From assembly GCA_024734555.1 (NCBI GenBank), contig JANPWX010000247.1:1099318-1163317 (forward strand): a stretch of DNA of 64,000 nt, read 5' to 3'. Of this stretch, positions 17,901 to 30,373 are shown piece after piece (the stretch's first letter is position 1; each line of letters opens with the position of its first letter). Source of the DNA: Trochalopteron elliotii. Lineage: Eukaryota; Chordata; Aves; Passeriformes; Leiothrichidae. The notes under the pieces are model-generated. The model ran no database searches and had not been told where the DNA came from. It saw only the letters and a list, made by a program, of their open reading frames with translations. The position numbers were made by a program, and so were the translations under genes.

Positions 17901-20329
17901 AAACTGGTAACATATTTCAACAACTTCAAAGTGCTGTAAGGGGCTGTTTGGGTCATGAAACTCAGTCCCTATGGCCTCAGGCAGCCACACAATAGAATGC
18001 TCCAAAGCATCCCCTCTGTGCTGTAGCTCTGGCCTGGAAATATTTCCCCATTTCCTGTGATAAATATAACCTCTTTTGTACTCACTACCAAAAGTATACA
18101 AGACTGTAACATGCCACAGCAAAAGGCACAGGAGATATGGAGAGAGTCACCACAGTCCCAGCAGCAGTGGGTCTTTAATGCATGAACATGCCAATCTGAT
18201 CCAGAAACTGATGGCAGCTCATCTCTCCTTCAGTTTGGGTTTTCCTCTACAGATTCTTCCTTTTGTCACTTGGTGACAGGGAATTTCAATGAATTATCTA
18301 TGCCTGTAAATTGGATGCTTTTGTTCCTGTGCTGCCATCTTTGTGCCTATGTTTCCAAGCTGTCAAACAGCTCTGTAACCAAGCATTTCTGAGTGCAAAT
18401 TCCAGATTGTTTACTTACACTTGATTTGGTTTCTCACACAAAGTCAGAAACCGTGTTGGCAAATGAGAGAACAGGGCTGTGTTGCTAATTAGTGTCCTGC
18501 CAATTTATAATATTTTACCAAGCCTGAGCTCCAAGCATGTGTCTGCTCTAAATTTGCTTTAAATATAAATGGAAAACTACAGTGATTCTTTTACAAAAAA
18601 AGGCAAATTAAAATTAAAATTAATGTCAAAGGTGCTCTGAAGCCTTTTGTTCCACTTAACAACACAGAATTCCTATTGATTCATGTGGCATTCATGAAGC
18701 ATGTCTAGGCCAAAGCATGGAGAGAATGTGAAGTCTGTCAAGAGGGAACTGGTCTGTAGAAGGACCAAATGATGTCCAGAAGAGTATCAGCCCCCATGTT
18801 CCCCAGCAGTGCAAGCAAACCTCTGGGGCACCTGTTGCCCAGGCAGTGGAGGCTGGTTTTTCAGCAGGGGCTGTGCTAGAATGATGTGCTCTGTGTGCAG
18901 AGGGCAGAGACACTGCCAGGAACAGGAGTGTCTGTAGAAACACTCACCTAGAGGAAACTGGAAGGCAATGAGGAAGTACGACAAGGGCAGTGCTGACATT
19001 CCCAATCTTTCAGCTGCCTTTGTGCTTTATACATTAGTCCTGCAAAGATCAGTCTGAGTTTCCCACTTTTTTGCCATAGCTGGGGTCAGGGCAGTCACCA
19101 ATCTCCCTGCAGCAGCTGGCTGTCTTCTTCTCATTAGGATGGAAAGAACAACTGTGGTAATACAAGGGCTTTTATGTTTTGTTGACCCATAAATTTGCAG
19201 CTGCTGCTACTGTCCTTGAGGTCTTGGAGCAAGAGATGCAAGCAGAAGGAATAACCCATTCCATAACTTGGAGCAGCAACCTCGAAGCCTTCAGTGTGGA
19301 GTGAGGCATGGAGGAAGGAGCCTGCCAGAGGAGAGCAGCTCCCAGGATTTTGAATTACGAGATGTCAGTTCATCTGCCTGTCCATGGGATGTGTGGGTGA
19401 TTTAGTGTTAAGTGCAGTGAACAACCTTACAGCTTTTTCATACCTCCAGAAATCACTCTGAGAAGTTAGCACAGGTGAATCCTCTCATGTGTACGTGCCA
19501 TCACTGCTCAGGGTGTCAGCTGGGGAATGCATTTGGATTTGAAACATCTAGCAAGGACTGCACTGCCTCACAAAACTGTGACAGCAGCATGCTGTGAACA
19601 TCCTGCACTCCAGGTCCCCAGCTGCTCTGCAACATCTGCTAATTCTCACAACATGCCATGGTGTTGATTTTGATTGTTTTGTTTTTACAGGAAAAACCAA
19701 CTTGAAGAATAGGTGACTGATCCCAGAAAGACTGTTTTGATTTGTATAATTTTACCCAGTTTATAGATAACCTTCTTAAAGACTGAAGAAAATTTCATGT
19801 ACTGGTGCAGAGCTGAGGAGGTGTAGACAACATCAAAACTGATATTAGCAGGGCACAATCACTTCCCCAGAGTGCAGCAACATTGTCATTGGTACTTGAT
19901 GGTGTCATCCATTGACACAGTGTGGAGAATGGAAGCTTTTAGAGAGAGGATTTCCCTGCTCCAAGGCAAAAGCACTCAGATAGCTAAAAAGAGCATTCAT
20001 GTCAATCTGATGCCATTATGTTTAATGGAGCTAAATATGTGACTTCTGCAAAAAACAAAATACTACTACAGCAGAAGGAGGAGAGAGAGACACACATTTT
20101 ACATTGTAGCAGCCCCATGGGAATGAGAATAAAGGCTATAGATGCTGTGAGCCTAATCACACAGCTGTGGTTATTTTGTGCATTGCAAAACATGGGACTG
20201 ATATTTACATAAATTCCCTGGGAAAGCTGTGTAAAGGTAGAATGTCTGGATTCCTAGCTAGCATGGCCTAACAGGCACAAGTGTCCCTGGCTCCCTATTC
20301 TCTGCTTTGTGATTTCTCTTTCTTTCCAG
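14925..20329. other. Intergenic, nothing recognised
   Basis: No known gene or repeat family is identified. A 165-codon plus-strand open frame at 15173-15670 has no recognisable domain and overlaps a long minus-strand open frame, which suggests low stop density rather than coding. Confidence 0.5.
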
Positions 20330-20369
20330 TGTCATGCCATTACAGAACTTTTATCATGATGAAGGCTTG
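20330..20369 (+). other. Candidate short exon, unidentified
   Basis: A 40-nt segment follows an excellent polypyrimidine acceptor (GATTTCTCTTTCTTTCCAG) and precedes a moderate donor (GCTTG|GTAAAAC). It is open in two frames. Its phases can be joined to the candidate segments at 14803-14924 and 21829-21952, but that compatibility alone is weak evidence. Confidence 0.1.
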
Positions 20370-21828
20370 GTAAAACTAAACTTCCAGCAGAACTCCCAGC
20401 TTCTGTCCTAAAATTTCAGAATTTTTAAAATGGATCAGTTAATAAATTGTTGCTTGTATACTCTCTGGCCACACAGCATCTCACAGTGGAGTAATGGTTA
20501 ACCCACTAAAGGGTATCAAGCCAACACTGGCTCCCTGGGCCCAATTTTTGTCTCAACCTTTCTTCATGGGGTCAGACTTGCTAGCATGAGCAACAGTTAG
20601 ATCCACAAAGGATTCATGTGCCCAAATTGCCACACAAGACCACAGCAGAAAGTCTGAGATGCTAAACACTCAGTTGCTGCCCAGCCCTGGAGGTGCCTGG
20701 GGAAGCTTCATCATTATGTCCCCAGAGAGGGTTTGCATAAGGAGCTGCATTTTGGCTGAGCACTTGGCTTACACTGTGGGGTGTTTAGCTGCTGCTGCAG
20801 CTGTTTTTCCTGCAGGTGTTCCTGGAGCATGCCATGACTGGGCTGGGGATAGAGTGGGCCTGGCAGGAGTAGGACCTCTCAGCTACCTCTCCTCCAAGTG
20901 TGGCAGAATGTAGCACTTTGAACACACCCTATTAATACTGGTTTGCCTTGCATGTCAGACATCTCTTTTTCTGTCTACTCCCAAAAGCTTAAAAAATATC
21001 TGTACTCATTGAGGAGATGGTAAGAATAGACTCTCAAAACAGTTATACAAAATTCCAGTGTTTATGATGTGCAGATTATGGATATGCTGCTAACTCCCTA
21101 GATCAAGGTTCAATTCATACCCCAATTGTTTCAGAACCATGTACTTGGGCAGATAATAGTCATGATGGTACAGGGCAGGAAACATCCCAAGCTAAATGCA
21201 GAATAGGTATTAACTCCCAGACATCTTCCAGAGCTGGATATCTGGAATCAAACCACATGATTGGACAATTTCTGGAGGAAATAATGTATCTGCCATCTGT
21301 CTTTGTAACATGACCCACTCAATCACTCTGTCCTCAGTGCATGTTTTCATTGTACCATTCATGCAAATTTTGGAACAAGAGATGACAATGTAACTGCTAG
21401 TCAGTTTTTTCCCCTCTCTTTCTATAATTATGGGTCTCTGTTCAGTTCTTTACTACTTAAGAAGTCTTTGGTTTTATATGACTATTAAATTAACCCAATT
21501 ACTTTCCAATCTTCAGTTTCTCCACTTCTCTCCAGGGTGGGAAACTGTTCAATTAGTTTTACAGTACAGAATTCTCTGAAGGTCTGATTATAGATCAGGT
21601 TCTTATCAGTGTGTTGCACCTATCACTTGAGGCTCACTCACCTCAGTAATCTACAGGAAAATGAATAATTTTGAATTTAAATGTCATTTTGATCCCAGTT
21701 CAACCAAGAACTGGGGAGCTGGTTATTCAACAGCAGGGGTTAAACAGCCTTGCAGGCTGGGCAACTGGGGTGGAAAGCCACATGCCCCAGCATATTCCCT
21801 GGTAACCTGCCTGCTCTGCACTGTGAAG

Positions 21829-21952
21829 GAATAACTGTGATGCTCATGTCATGGGAGCAAACCTGGGAGTGGACTACCAGATATCCGACCCAACCCTGCA
21901 ACACTTCCCATTGGATCAAAGAAGACAGACATACAAGTTTTCTTCTGAGAGG
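21829..21952 (+). other. Candidate coding exon A, unidentified
   Basis: Open segment ending exactly on a codon at donor GAGAGG|GTAAGA. It contains an ATG at 21851 in good Kozak context (GTCATGG), so it could be a first coding exon; otherwise an acceptor at 21827-21828 could begin it. The peptide includes GVDYQISDPTLQHFPLDQRR. No family is recognised. Confidence 0.22.
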
Positions 21953-21957
21953 GTAAG

Positions 21958-22136
21958 AAAATTTTTATTTGTTGGGGTTTTTTTCTGTTTGGGTTTTCTT
22001 TTGTTGTTGTTGTTGTTGTTGCTGTTTTGGTTTGTTTGGTTTGGTTTGTTGTTTGTTTGGGGGGGGGTGTGTTGTTTGTTTGGGATTTTTTTGTTTGTTT
22101 TGGTTGGTTGGTTTTTCTGGTGGGCTTGGGGTTTTA
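21958..22136 (+). repeat. G/T-rich low-complexity tract
   Basis: Runs of TTG, TTTG and TTTGG units with an uninterrupted nine-G run near 22060. It has G-quadruplex potential on the plus strand, and fills most of the candidate intron between exons A and B. Confidence 0.85.
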
Positions 22137-22177
22137 TTTCTGTCATTAATACAAAGCTCTATCTTTTTTTTCCCCAG

Positions 22178-22272
22178 GAAGCTCCTCGTTCAACCTTCAC
22201 AGGAGATGCTGTATCAGTATACCGTTATACCAATCAACTTGTATTTGATGACTCCAGCTCTTCAGATCATGG
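22178..22272 (+). other. Candidate coding exon B, unidentified
   Basis: It follows a textbook acceptor (CTTTTTTTTTCCCCAG) with a possible branch-point ATTAAT about 27 nt upstream. It continues exon A in phase 0, with a peptide containing GDAVSVYRYTNQLVFDDSSS. It ends either at donor CATGG|GTAAATG (phase 2) or at the in-frame TAA at 22274-22276. Read with exon A from the ATG, that stop gives 66 residues. Confidence 0.22.
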
Positions 22273-22276
22273 GTAA

Positions 22277-25200
22277 ATGTTCTATCAAGAAAGAAAACAG
22301 AACTGCCCCCTGCCCTGTTTATTAATTAATGCTAGGAGTTACCATGGGTATAAAAGCAGAACATTAATTGGCATGAAGACCTATTTAAACATTTAATCTG
22401 TATAATGACCTAGGTCAGTCAGTGATTTTATCCCTTGGCATTTCAGCTTGACCTTTCTTGTCAAATTCTGTCACCTCCAAGGACTGCAGTGTCTGGGATC
22501 TTGTTTCTCTCATGGGGGGCACTTGTGCTTTAAAGATCACAGTAAAATGCAGAAAATATACAACTAACATACTTCATCCTGGGCCAGATCCTGCAGGGAC
22601 ACCATATGCTCCCACAGCTTGCTGAGCTTCTCATTTCTAAAACTTTCAACAAAATCATGTAACAGCTGCAAATTTAGGGAATAAAAAGTCTTATCACTTG
22701 GACTCCACTGTGAGCTTTTCGAAGGTCTTGACTTTATTGGTCTGACTTAACTCCCCTGGTTGGATGAATCAAAGCATCCACATCAAAAAGAGAGGAGCCC
22801 TGGCCCAGTGCCACTGCCAATGCAGTTGGATGAGTTTGGGATTAACTGGTTGAGAGCAAAGTGCTCTGACTTCTGTTTGGTTACAGTCAACACATCAGTG
22901 AGGTGAAGGTCCTTCAGATCAAAATAGTCCCTTCTGGAGGGCTTTTGGTTTTGTCCTGGGACTTCCCAAATTGTCAACATTAAAATAACAGCTGCTATGA
23001 GAAGAGTTTGTGCAGCCCATGCTTCAACAACTAAGCACATTGATTCCTGAGTGAAATGGACTCTGCTGTTGAGTCATGCACTCTTTATTACAGGGTTTCT
23101 TCCAGAAGAGGCTGTATTTCCTACTCTCTTCAGGTCTATTTATTAGTCTTAAGAATCTCAAAGTCTTCCAGTTGTCAGGGAAAAGCACAAGAACACACTA
23201 GAATGGAGTAGAGGTTAATATACTCTCTCAACAATTACACTAATTTGGGAAGAAAACTTGTAATTGTTTTCAAGTCCATAAATGTAGATCAAAAGCCCTT
23301 AATGCACAACTGCAGTGCATAAATGCTGCTTACCACTGGTGCTTCCTTTTGTACATCTCAATGCATCCCATGAAAGCAAGCTACTGCAAACTATTAGAGG
23401 TGGGAAAAGTGAATTACAGAGAAGTTGCCTTTCCAAATACCTGCTCAGAACCAGCATTATCCAAGCTTCATAAATCCATATTTGTAATGCATGAAGTACT
23501 AATCACACATAGAAAAGCAGTAGAGCTGTGCTCCAAGCCACAGATTTCCCAGCTCAGTTTGGAGCTTACTCTACAGATTTCCCAAGGTTTAGGTGCATTG
23601 GTGTGTTTGTGTGGGTAGGTGTGCTGGAAGGTGGGGGTTTGAACCTTCCCATTGCTCCTTCTTTCACCATGGTCTGGTTCCCACAGGATGTTCTGATGAG
23701 GTCCTGCTGAGATTTCTGCTGCTCTGGAATGAATAGATTCTTTTCCCCAGTGCCTGGAGTGTGGATAATAGTCCTTTCTTCTTCTGGCAGCATGCTGTTG
23801 TTCAGTCTGAGTGATCTTGTCAAGCTGCCTCAATCACAAATATACTCAAATAAAGACCCTAAGAAGAGGATTCTAAAGATTATAAAATAGACCTGGTGAC
23901 TGATTATGTATTCATTAGAAAAAAATTTTTGAACATCTCTGTTTAAATAACATCCAGTATTATTAGTATTGCAGGAAATAATTGCCCAGACAGGCCCAGT
24001 GGTTTGGATCAATGCAACAGCCATTACATCCCTGGGAACACTCTGTAATTATTCTATATTTAAACAGTGGATAGAGTCTCAACCCCCCATCGTCCTGATC
24101 AAAGCCACCTGCATATAATAAAGTCTCTCAAAGTCTTTCTTCCCCCACCATACGTGCTACCAGCAAGCCTTGTAATCCCATTTCTCACAAGCCCAAGCAC
24201 ACTTGCCTCTCTTGGCATCAAGTAACAGGATACAGCTGCTGCACTGTGGCCTCTCAAGGGAACCCACATGAGGAGCTGGTAGTCTCACATCCTTCACCAG
24301 TGCTACACCATCCAGCCTGTGCAACCAGCTCCTGCTGCTTCCCTCACTGCACTTTACCAAACCTGCCCCATGCCACAAGCCAGCTCCATTCTCCATCTCA
24401 CACAACACAGGAGTTCCTGTATTTTTTTGGACCATCAAACTCAGTTTTGTTCCCATGGTATGTTTTAGGAGAGGTCTTCCTCAGCTAGGAGCCAAAAGGG
24501 ACTGTGGCCCTTGCTCATGATGCAGAGCCTTTGGCACACTGAGGGTTCTCTGAGGAATTGGCAGTGCTGGTAAGAGTGATGGATTTCTCCCTCCCTGCCC
24601 TGAGCCCTTTGGTGCAGGTCACCCTGCTTTTGTCTCAAAGACCACAGCAGAAGAGGCCATAATGCTGCTGCTGCCATCACCCTCTCACCTCTCAGGGCAG
24701 AAGGAAAAGAGAATAAGAGGCAAAGCAAACACAGCTTTTGCTGTGCTTTACTGAGGAAGCTGTCACCAGTGTAGGGCATTTGGGTGTATTTGTCAGAGGA
24801 CAAGACTTCCCCTTTTTCAAACTGCCATAGAACAAATTGCCTGTACTAAATAAGGGATCATGGAGGCTTTTCTCAGAAGGGGAAGACTTGCTTCTTCCTA
24901 AGCACACATAGCTTTTACCTGCATCACCTAATTAGCTTCCTGCAATCCAGTCTGCATTGCTTCAGAACCTGACATATCCCATATCCGACAAAGTCATTCC
25001 TGTTTCTATGTCATGCTTCAATTGCACCAGTTTGCAGGAAGTATTTGGATGTTAAATTTGATTTAAGCCATTATGTTTCATTTTTTTTGAGACTCTTTGA
25101 CTCACCATTTATTTAGCTGCTTCAGTTGCTTGTATGGCAGGTTGCCCATTGCCAAGGCATCTGAGAACCTCATCACCAGTTTCAAAATCAGCAGACTGAC

Positions 25201-26449
25201 AAGCCCCAAATCCTGAGAGACTGGGCCAGATTTTGCAGGGGATGATTTGTGTTTCAGTTGATAATTTCCAGCTGCTAATATTGGGAGGTTTAGTCCTCTG
25301 CATTGATAGCACAAGTGTCTCAGCCAGTCTCAGTCATTTTGGGTGATACAGAGATAATGTCTACACTAGCTGTACCCTGATGTGAAAGGGCCTGTCCCTG
25401 TTTATTGGTAATGTCAGGAAGGCTGTGAAGTCTCTCTAGTTCCACTGATAGGCCTTGACATCAGTGAGAACAGAGTAGTGTCTGTGTGCCATTTTCTTCA
25501 TGCATGGTATCAAGATTAGGAATCAAGACTAAGTGTGAGGGTACTTGTGATGAAGCAGAATGTCTGGGACCTGCCCTGAGGAGCATGCATGGTGCATTCC
25601 TTAGAGCCTCAGAGGTCCTAAGTTAGCAAGGAGGTTGTGGAAGATCCTAGGGTTGCTCTCTAATTATCCTGATGACAGTCCCTCTGGTGGTTGAGAGGCA
25701 GAAACATTTCACTAGGCTGTAAAACGTGTGAACAGCAGACAAGACTTATGACATATTATGTATGAGCAATTAAGTTGTTTTAGTAGTTACAAACATTGTC
25801 AGATACAATGAATAACTGAAATTTTTCAAAATTAGGGTATTTTTAGAAGTTGTCCTTAGAAAGCCTCAGAACCATTACAAGGAACTGCAAAGCCAAATCA
25901 GGGACTTTGGATAAGCTTCTCAAAGCTTTAATGTTAGCAATTAGCTATTAATGTTAGCTTCACACAGCAATTAATATCAATTTTAGACAACTATATAAAA
26001 ATTTTGGAGTCTCAGAATGAATGTCCTGTTAGTACCCAGGGCTTGTGGACATACTGAACAGGTGTAGTCAGCACACAGCCCTTGGGTATGTGGGCAACAA
26101 CCAAGGGCTGCATGGCATGCAGCATCTTCAGAACTCTCTGACCCACACTGCTGGCAGAACCTTCATCCAACAAGCTAAGAGCAATGCAGTGTCACAGGCC
26201 TGGGGAAAGGTAGTGCCATCCTTTATGGGCAATGCTTATGGCAATCTTCATGAAGTTTTTCTACATCCTATGAGACTGTACTTAACATTAGCTATAAAGC
26301 ATACAGGAACATCAGCACCTAAACCGTCAGACACTCTTGAGGCATTGCCAGGTGTTTCTGCTGATTCCTGTTCTCACCAGCTGCTGTCATGGCTACACCA
26401 TGATGTCAGCTTGAGGCTGCTCCTGCATAGCTTCCTGATCCCACAAAAA
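22277..26449. other. Intergenic, nothing recognised
   Basis: AT-rich to moderate-GC DNA with no gene or repeat family that I can support. Open frames on both strands near 23468-23833 look random. Confidence 0.5.
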
Positions 26450-27204
26450 CACAGAATCAACCAGGTTGGAAAAAGACCTCTGGTATCATCAAGTACAACC
26501 CACGACTGAACAACACCACGTCAGCTAGATGTGGTACTGAGTGGCACTGAGTGCCATATCCAGTCTTTCCTTAAACACTTCCAGGGACTGTGACTTCACC
26601 ACCTCCCTGGGCAGCCCATTCCAATATCCTCCTAATGTGCAACCTAAACCTTCCCTAGCATAGCTTAAGACTGTGTCCTCTTCTCCTGTCACTGGTTGCC
26701 TGGCAAAAGAGATTGACCCCTACCTGGCCGTACCCTCCCTTCAGGGAGATGTCACAGGACATGCCCTCTAGAACCTTCACCAGCTCTGTTACCCTTCTCT
26801 GGACTCAATCCAGCACCTCAATTTCCTTCTTGAATTGATGGGTCCAGAACTGGAAACAGTAGTCAACATGAGACCTCACCAAAGTACCAGACACCAATCA
26901 CTGTCCTGATCCTGGTGGCCACACTATTGCTGACTCAGGTCAGGATGCCACTGGCCTTCTTGGCCACCTGGGCACTGCTGGCTCATGTCCAGCTGTTGTC
27001 AACCATCACCCCCAGGTTCTTTTCCACCAGACAGTTTTTCAGCCACTCTGCCCCAGCCTGTAGTGCTGTGTGGGGTTGCTGTGTGGGGCAGAAGTGCCAC
27101 TTGGCCTCATTGAACCTCATACAATTGGTTTTGGGCCATCCATCCAGACTGTTCAGATCCCTTGGCAGACCCCTCCTACTCTCCCAGTCAATTCTTCCAT
27201 CCAA
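26450..27204 (-). mobile_element. CR1 LINE, 5'-truncated, minus orientation
   Basis: The 3' end lies at about 26450 (AGAATCAACCAGGTTGGAAAAAGACC on the plus strand is the reverse complement of the CR1 tail). The element runs up to about 27204. On the minus strand it retains the end of the reverse-transcriptase ORF2 (MRFNEAKWHF, LVEKNLGVMVDNSWT) followed by GGCCAAGAAGGCCAGTGGCA and GAGAAGGGTAACAGAGCTGG, all standard CR1 text. Stops and frameshifts show it is inactive. Confidence 0.93.
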
Positions 27205-28797
27205 ATCAAACGTTTAAAAAACAAGGCTGACAAATATGTTGGGGCTGTGTGAGAGAAATTTGCAAACTGGTATTTGCATCTGTGTCTCCCCAACCAGCTC
27301 TGAGCTCAGACAAGAGGCTGTCTTCTCTTCACACACCATTTCATCCCCAAGAATCAGTGTCATAGTGGAAAAAAATAAACAGGGTGCCTGAAGTTCAGGA
27401 TATGGGTCTTACCAGTCACATAAATTTCATAGCCCAAATGACTACTGATGTACAAATCTGCTGAACTGTATAAATACCTGCATCAATATTTTACATTATT
27501 TGGCCCTCAATTGCCTGATTAGTGCCAAAATACTTGTTTGTCACAAACTCTGGCTTCTTTATTGCACCTTGTTTTCATAATGCATTTAAAATAAATAGGA
27601 ACAAGATGTTTTAAAACTATTTACATTACTAACTGAAGCATCATTGATATTAAATTTGTGCAGAATAATGAAAGAGAGCAGAAACTAATCCTGATTTTGA
27701 ATAAACTGGTTTCTTAACACCTTCAGCTGTGGAGGGAAAAAACAATTCTTTCTGTTCTATAACTTTTGATAGTGTTTTATTCAAAATCCAATTAAATCAC
27801 AGTTACATCCAGACCTGCAGTTTCTGGCCCCCTCCCAGGAAGGACTGGTATAATTGGGCTTCAGAGGAAGAGTGTGCTCTTTCTTACATTTGGTTCTTTC
27901 ACCAGCTATCCCTAGGGTAGCAGTATAATTTTTTTTCCTATGTCTTAGCTCAAAGATACTAAAGTTACCACAGGGAAAAATAATTTTATTGGATAAACAA
28001 CAAAGAAGTAAGGTGATTTTCTGCCTCTGGACCTGCCTACTTGCCTTCCTTAAATTAACAGCTTCTCAACTGAAATCCCGATACTTCCTAGTGTAAAAAC
28101 CATCCACCCCGTTTATTTACATCTAACAGTGAATAGTTCAGTTAGTAGGCTCAAAAGGAAATCATTGTAAGCACCATCTGCAGCTGGAGAAAGGTTGCCT
28201 GAGGGCTCTCGGAAAGTCTTTCCTGTCTCCATCGTTCTGAGTCAGTGCCTGAGGCTGCTGGAAGGTGTCTGGCAGAGGCAGAGCAGACAGGGCAGTGTTG
28301 CCTGAGCTGGGAGAGTCAGGCTGCAATTCACTCGTGTGGCCCTGGTCAAAGTATTTCTTGCCCTACTTCATCCATGGGTTGCCTGCTGGTGGGACACTGT
28401 TTGTGAGCAGGGGCTGGATGCAGCAGAATGAGCAAGGATGCTTCCTGAAACCAGGTCTGCCTTACCTGTCAGAGCCTCTCCATATCTTGGAGGTGTTCAC
28501 TAACCAAACACTGGTTCATCAAGTGAGACTGGGGAGAACCTTCAATGTGCTCTAGTCATTAAAGAGCACTGGCTCTAAAATTGAGTTTAAAAAATCCAAA
28601 GAGTTTCTCAGAACTGCACAGAACACAGACAATTACCTAATTATTTTCTAGCAATCTTTACTCACTTTAAGGCAGTCTTTCTAAGCTCTGTATTAAGCTA
28701 CCTCATGGTAAAAGTCTGGATAAGAATGTCAGCAGAAAATTTGATTTTCAAGTTCTTCACTGTAAGCTGAGTTGATAAAATGGACCGGCTTTGGTAC
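27205..28797. other. Intergenic, nothing recognised
   Basis: AT-rich DNA between the CR1 copy and the long inverted repeat; no gene or repeat family seen. Confidence 0.5.
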
Positions 28798-29184
28798 GCA
28801 AAGCTTTATGGCACAGCCGTGTATTAAGTAACAGACATTGTTCCATATATAGAAAAAGGGTGCAGGTGACCCATTTAGAGGGATGTGAGGGTGTTTGTTT
28901 ATTGCTCTTGGAGCAACCTGTATGTAACCTGCTACAGAACCTCTTTTATCCTCTTTGGTGTTACCCTGGAGTAATAAAAACCAAAATAGGTAGCTTTTGA
29001 GCACTGTCAAGAAGTACAGAAATGCATGCACACATACACACTGGGTAATTTAGGGGTTGAAAGGCTGCACTGTAGCGTGAGACACTCCAAGGTACCACAG
29101 CTTTGGAAGTTGTGTCAGGCACAGGCACTCACAACACTGGTGTGCTGGGTCAGTCTGCCATCAGTACTTGGTTTCAAGGAAGTT
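28798..29184 (+). repeat. Long inverted repeat, left arm
   Basis: A 387-bp arm whose reverse complement recurs at 29983-30373. By eye there are five substitutions and one 4-bp indel, about 98.7% identity. The outer edge starts GCAAAGCTTTATGGCACAGC and the inner edge ends TTTCAAGGAAGTT. Similarity stops abruptly at both edges. No TG...CA termini, polyadenylation tail or family motif is seen, so it does not look like an LTR or LINE. Confidence 0.95.
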
Positions 29185-29982
29185 AATCTAATTGCTGTAA
29201 TCACTCCTGACACCTGATACACACATTTTCTTGTATTGAAAGGAAAGTATAAAATAGTGGTCTTAGAATTATTTCTGAAATGCAGGTCTATTCTGTTTGA
29301 GCAACTGCTAACTTTGCTCTCTGCAAGGCAGAAATCCTGATGATGCTCTTTCCAGAGAGCCTGGGATTAGGGAGACACAGCCTGGCCCCTCTCAATGCCT
29401 CTGCCCTCAGGTCATGGCTGCTTCTGCCATACACTCCTCAGAAATATTCTGTGACATCTGTAGCACTCCTCCCAGAGCTTGCCCTACACTGCAGAGCTCC
29501 TGATTGTGACTGGCACACAGCAAAGACAGCTTGGGAACCCATGGTGTAAAATTAAGGAGTAGAAGTCCAGAGTAACAGCCTGCAACACTGATGATGCTCA
29601 TTAACACTCTACACTTATGATTTTGCCTACAGTAAACTATGACACACAGCAAACATGGGACTAAATTTTAATGAACAAGTGCCAAAATCTCCCCCTTCCC
29701 TCATGTTAAAACTGGAAAGCTGAAGTGATAAGCAATAAATTGCTGAGGCTCAGGGGAAACATATCACTGTATGTCTTTCCCAAGGACTGTCACAGGAGCT
29801 TAAATTCTTCTTGCTCGACTTAACATTAGTCATCTGCCAATTTCATTACCCATGAACAAAATCTGGAACAGCGTGTCTTGTTGGAGTAGAAATATAAGGA
29901 GACTTTGTAGCACAGAACAAATAACGCTGAACTGCAAATATTTTTATGAAGAGCTTTTTAGACCAAGAGCCAAAGCTGAGAA
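29185..29982. other. Spacer of the inverted repeat
   Basis: 798 bp of ordinary AT-rich sequence separating the two arms. No transposase-like or other coding homology is visible. Confidence 0.7.
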
Positions 29983-30373
29983 AACTTCCTTGAAACCAAG
30001 TACTGATGGCAGACTGACCCAGCACACCAGTGTTGTGAGTGCCTGTGCCTGACACAACTTCCAAAGCTGTGGTACCTTGGAGTGTCTCACGCTACAGTGC
30101 AGCCTTTCAACCCCTAAATTACCCAGTGTGTATATGTGCATGCATTTCTGTACTTCTTGACAGTGCTCAAAAGCTACCTATTTTGGTTTTTATTACTCCA
30201 GGGTAACACCAAAGAGGATAAAAGAGGTTCTGTAGCAGGTTACATACAGGCTGCTCCAAGAGCAATAAATAAACACCCTCACATCCCTCTAAATGGGTCA
30301 CCTGCACCCTTTTTCTATATATGGAACAATGTCTAACTGTTACTTAATGCATGGCTGTGCCATAAAGCTTTGC
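29983..30373 (-). repeat. Long inverted repeat, right arm
   Basis: A 391-bp inverted copy of 28798-29184. It differs by a 4-bp insertion in this arm near 30335 and five substitutions, mostly in the outer two thirds; the inner roughly 140 bp is identical. Flanking bases show no matching target-site duplication around the whole 1576-bp structure. Confidence 0.95.

Noticed and set aside
21851..22325. Plus-strand open frames with long Leu/Phe/Cys/Val runs resembling membrane helices
   Set aside because: The hydrophobic part is the translated G/T-rich low-complexity tract; only the flanking segments are kept as candidate exons.
26045..26509. 154-codon plus-strand open frame
   Set aside because: No recognisable family, and its last part runs into the CR1 element at 26450.
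28729..30336. Matching open frames (starting MHAFLYFL and MHTYTLG/MHIYTLG) in both inverted-repeat arms
   Set aside because: Their similarity only reflects the DNA duplication. They show no domain, and the downstream ends diverge where the arms end.
28798..30373. Inverted repeat as the terminal inverted repeats of a DNA transposon
   Set aside because: No target-site duplication flanks the structure and the spacer encodes nothing transposase-like.
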